DNA of 5,924 nt, from assembly GCA_023229725.1 (NCBI GenBank), contig JALNYR010000149.1, positions 1 through 5,924 of the forward strand, written 5' to 3'. A program made the translations under genes and the position numbers. Below are positions 5,074-5,924 of this stretch, piece by piece; position 1 is the stretch's first letter; each line of letters opens with the position of its first letter. Below the pieces are notes generated by a model, which was given only the letters and a program-made list of their open reading frames with translations, searched no databases and was not told where the DNA came from. This DNA is from Dehalococcoidia bacterium. GTDB lineage: Bacteria > Chloroflexota > Dehalococcoidia > GIF9 > AB-539-J10.

Positions 5074-5924
5074 TTATTTCCAGTCGCCGAGGTATGTGTG
5101 CTGCAGGAAGCGCTGCATGAATCCGTCCGTGGCCGCCAGCTCGAGGTACGCTATGCGCCGCGCGAGCGTGCGGGCGGCTCGACGTGCGGACAGGCTCGCA
5201 AGGATGAGCTTCGCCCCCGCTCCGGCCGCGTTGCCCACCTGGCTGAAGCGCGAGTGCGGCAGGGACGGCAGCATGCCGATGCCGATGGCGCTGTCGATAT
5301 CGATATAGGTGCCGAAGGCGCCCGCGATGGTGACGGAGACCAGGTCCTGCGGCGCCAGCCCGGCGTTGCGCAGCAGCGCGTCGATGCCGGTCGCGATTGC
5401 CGCCTTGGCAAGCTGCAACTGACGGATGTCGCCCTGGGTGATGCCGAGCGCCGCGGCGCCGTCCCGCTTCTCCTCCGGTACGAGCACGAATTCTCTGACG
5501 CTGCCGCTTGCCCTCACTCGCGTGTGGTGCGCATCGAGCCGGCCGGTCGGGTCGACGATACCCTCACGCAGCAGCTCGGAGAGCGCGTCCAAGATGCCGG
5601 AGCCGCAGATGCCGGCCGGCGCGGCGTCGTCGATGACCTGCAGCCGCACCTCGTCTGCGGCGATGGAGACGTGCTCGATGGCGCCCGGAGCGGCGCGCAT
5701 GCCATCCCTGATGTGGCCGCCTTCGAATGCCGGTCCCGAGGCGCAGGACACGCTCGTGAGCCCACCGTTTGCCGCGAGGCAGACCTCGGTGTTGGTGCCG
5801 ATGTCGATGGCAAGCGCCGGCCCGGTCTCGAGTTCGATGCCGATTGCCGTGAGCATGGCGATGTGGTCGCCTCCCACGAATCCGGCGACGTTCGGCAGGA
5901 GATGTACGGTGGCGCCCGCGCCCA
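5074..5924 (-). CDS. corrinoid-protein reductive activase (RACo-like, ASKHA/DUF4445), C-terminal part
   Basis: These are the last 282 codons of a larger protein whose N-terminus lies beyond the right edge; the reading frame stays open to the end of the window. Members use ATP in an ASKHA fold to drive reduction of the inactive Co(II) corrinoid to Co(I), with electrons entering through an N-terminal [2Fe-2S] domain that would be off the window. Visible are LPNVAGFVGGDH (about 9-20), IDIGTNTEV (39-47, phosphate loop), SGPAFEGGHIRDGMRA (62-77), GICGSGILDALSELL (104-118), TQGDIRQLQLAKAAI (162-176), IAGAFGTYID (199-208) and GNAAGAGA (230-237). Family proteins are usually about 550-650 residues, so roughly half is missing. 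A GTG at 5875-5877 is internal (VGGDH), not a start. The 16-nt spacing to the methyltransferase supports co-transcription and a shared corrinoid partner. Confidence 0.9.
   Translation of the reverse strand, partial: GAGATVHLLPNVAGFVGGDHIAMLTAIGIELETGPALAIDIGTNTEVCLAANGGLTSVSCASGPAFEGGHIRDGMRAAPGAIEHVSIAADEVRLQVIDDAAPAGICGSGILDALSELLREGIVDPTGRLDAHHTRVRASGSVREFVLVPEEKRDGAAALGITQGDIRQLQLAKAAIATGIDALLRNAGLAPQDLVSVTIAGAFGTYIDIDSAIGIGMLPSLPHSRFSQVGNAAGAGAKLILASLSARRAARTLARRIAYLELAATDGFMQRFLQHTYLGDWK

Overview
This is a GC-rich bacterial chromosomal window (roughly two thirds G+C by eye). It is tightly packed with seven metabolic genes, two of which run off the ends. The gene content points to an anaerobe with folate/corrinoid one-carbon metabolism: an ASKHA-type corrinoid-activating protein, a methyltetrahydrofolate:corrinoid methyltransferase and a FocA-type formate channel. 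A high-GC anaerobic lineage such as Dehalococcoidia (Chloroflexota) would fit, but this is a guess from gene content and style, with no marker gene to support it.

Layout from left to right. Positions 1-289 (minus) hold the N-terminal third of an OFA-family (oxalate/formate antiporter-like) MFS transporter, preceded by a promoter candidate and a small hairpin. Positions 391-816 (minus) encode a GlcG/HbpS-family (DUF336) protein. Positions 993-1655 (minus) encode a HAD-IA phosphatase of the phosphoglycolate phosphatase type. Positions 1757-3109 (minus) encode a complete 450-residue malic enzyme, closed by a strong interrupted palindrome at 1707-1743. A 234-bp divergent promoter region separates it from a plus-strand formate/nitrite (FNT) channel at 3344-4141. 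The channel converges, with 55 bp between stop codons, on the methyltransferase at 4197-5057. That gene lies 16 nt downstream of the end of the corrinoid-activator gene at 5074-5924 (both minus), so the two look like one operon.

Taken together, the genes fit the handling of small carboxylates and C1 units. Malic enzyme makes pyruvate, CO2 and reducing power from malate. The OFA carrier and FNT channel probably move small carboxylates, formate being the common theme. The methyltransferase and its activator move methyl groups between methyl-THF and a corrinoid protein, as in the Wood-Ljungdahl pathway or in O-/N-demethylation. The HAD phosphatase and GlcG-like protein hint at glycolate, but only by family association.

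I see no mobile element, CRISPR array, tRNA or rRNA. The less ordinary signals are regulatory: a 10-bp extended -10-like motif repeated before the phosphatase and GlcG genes, placed so that the phosphatase could be read from a leaderless GTG; an 11-bp direct repeat bracketing the glcG promoter candidate; and back-to-back divergent promoters for malic enzyme and the formate channel. No clearly new biological system is visible.
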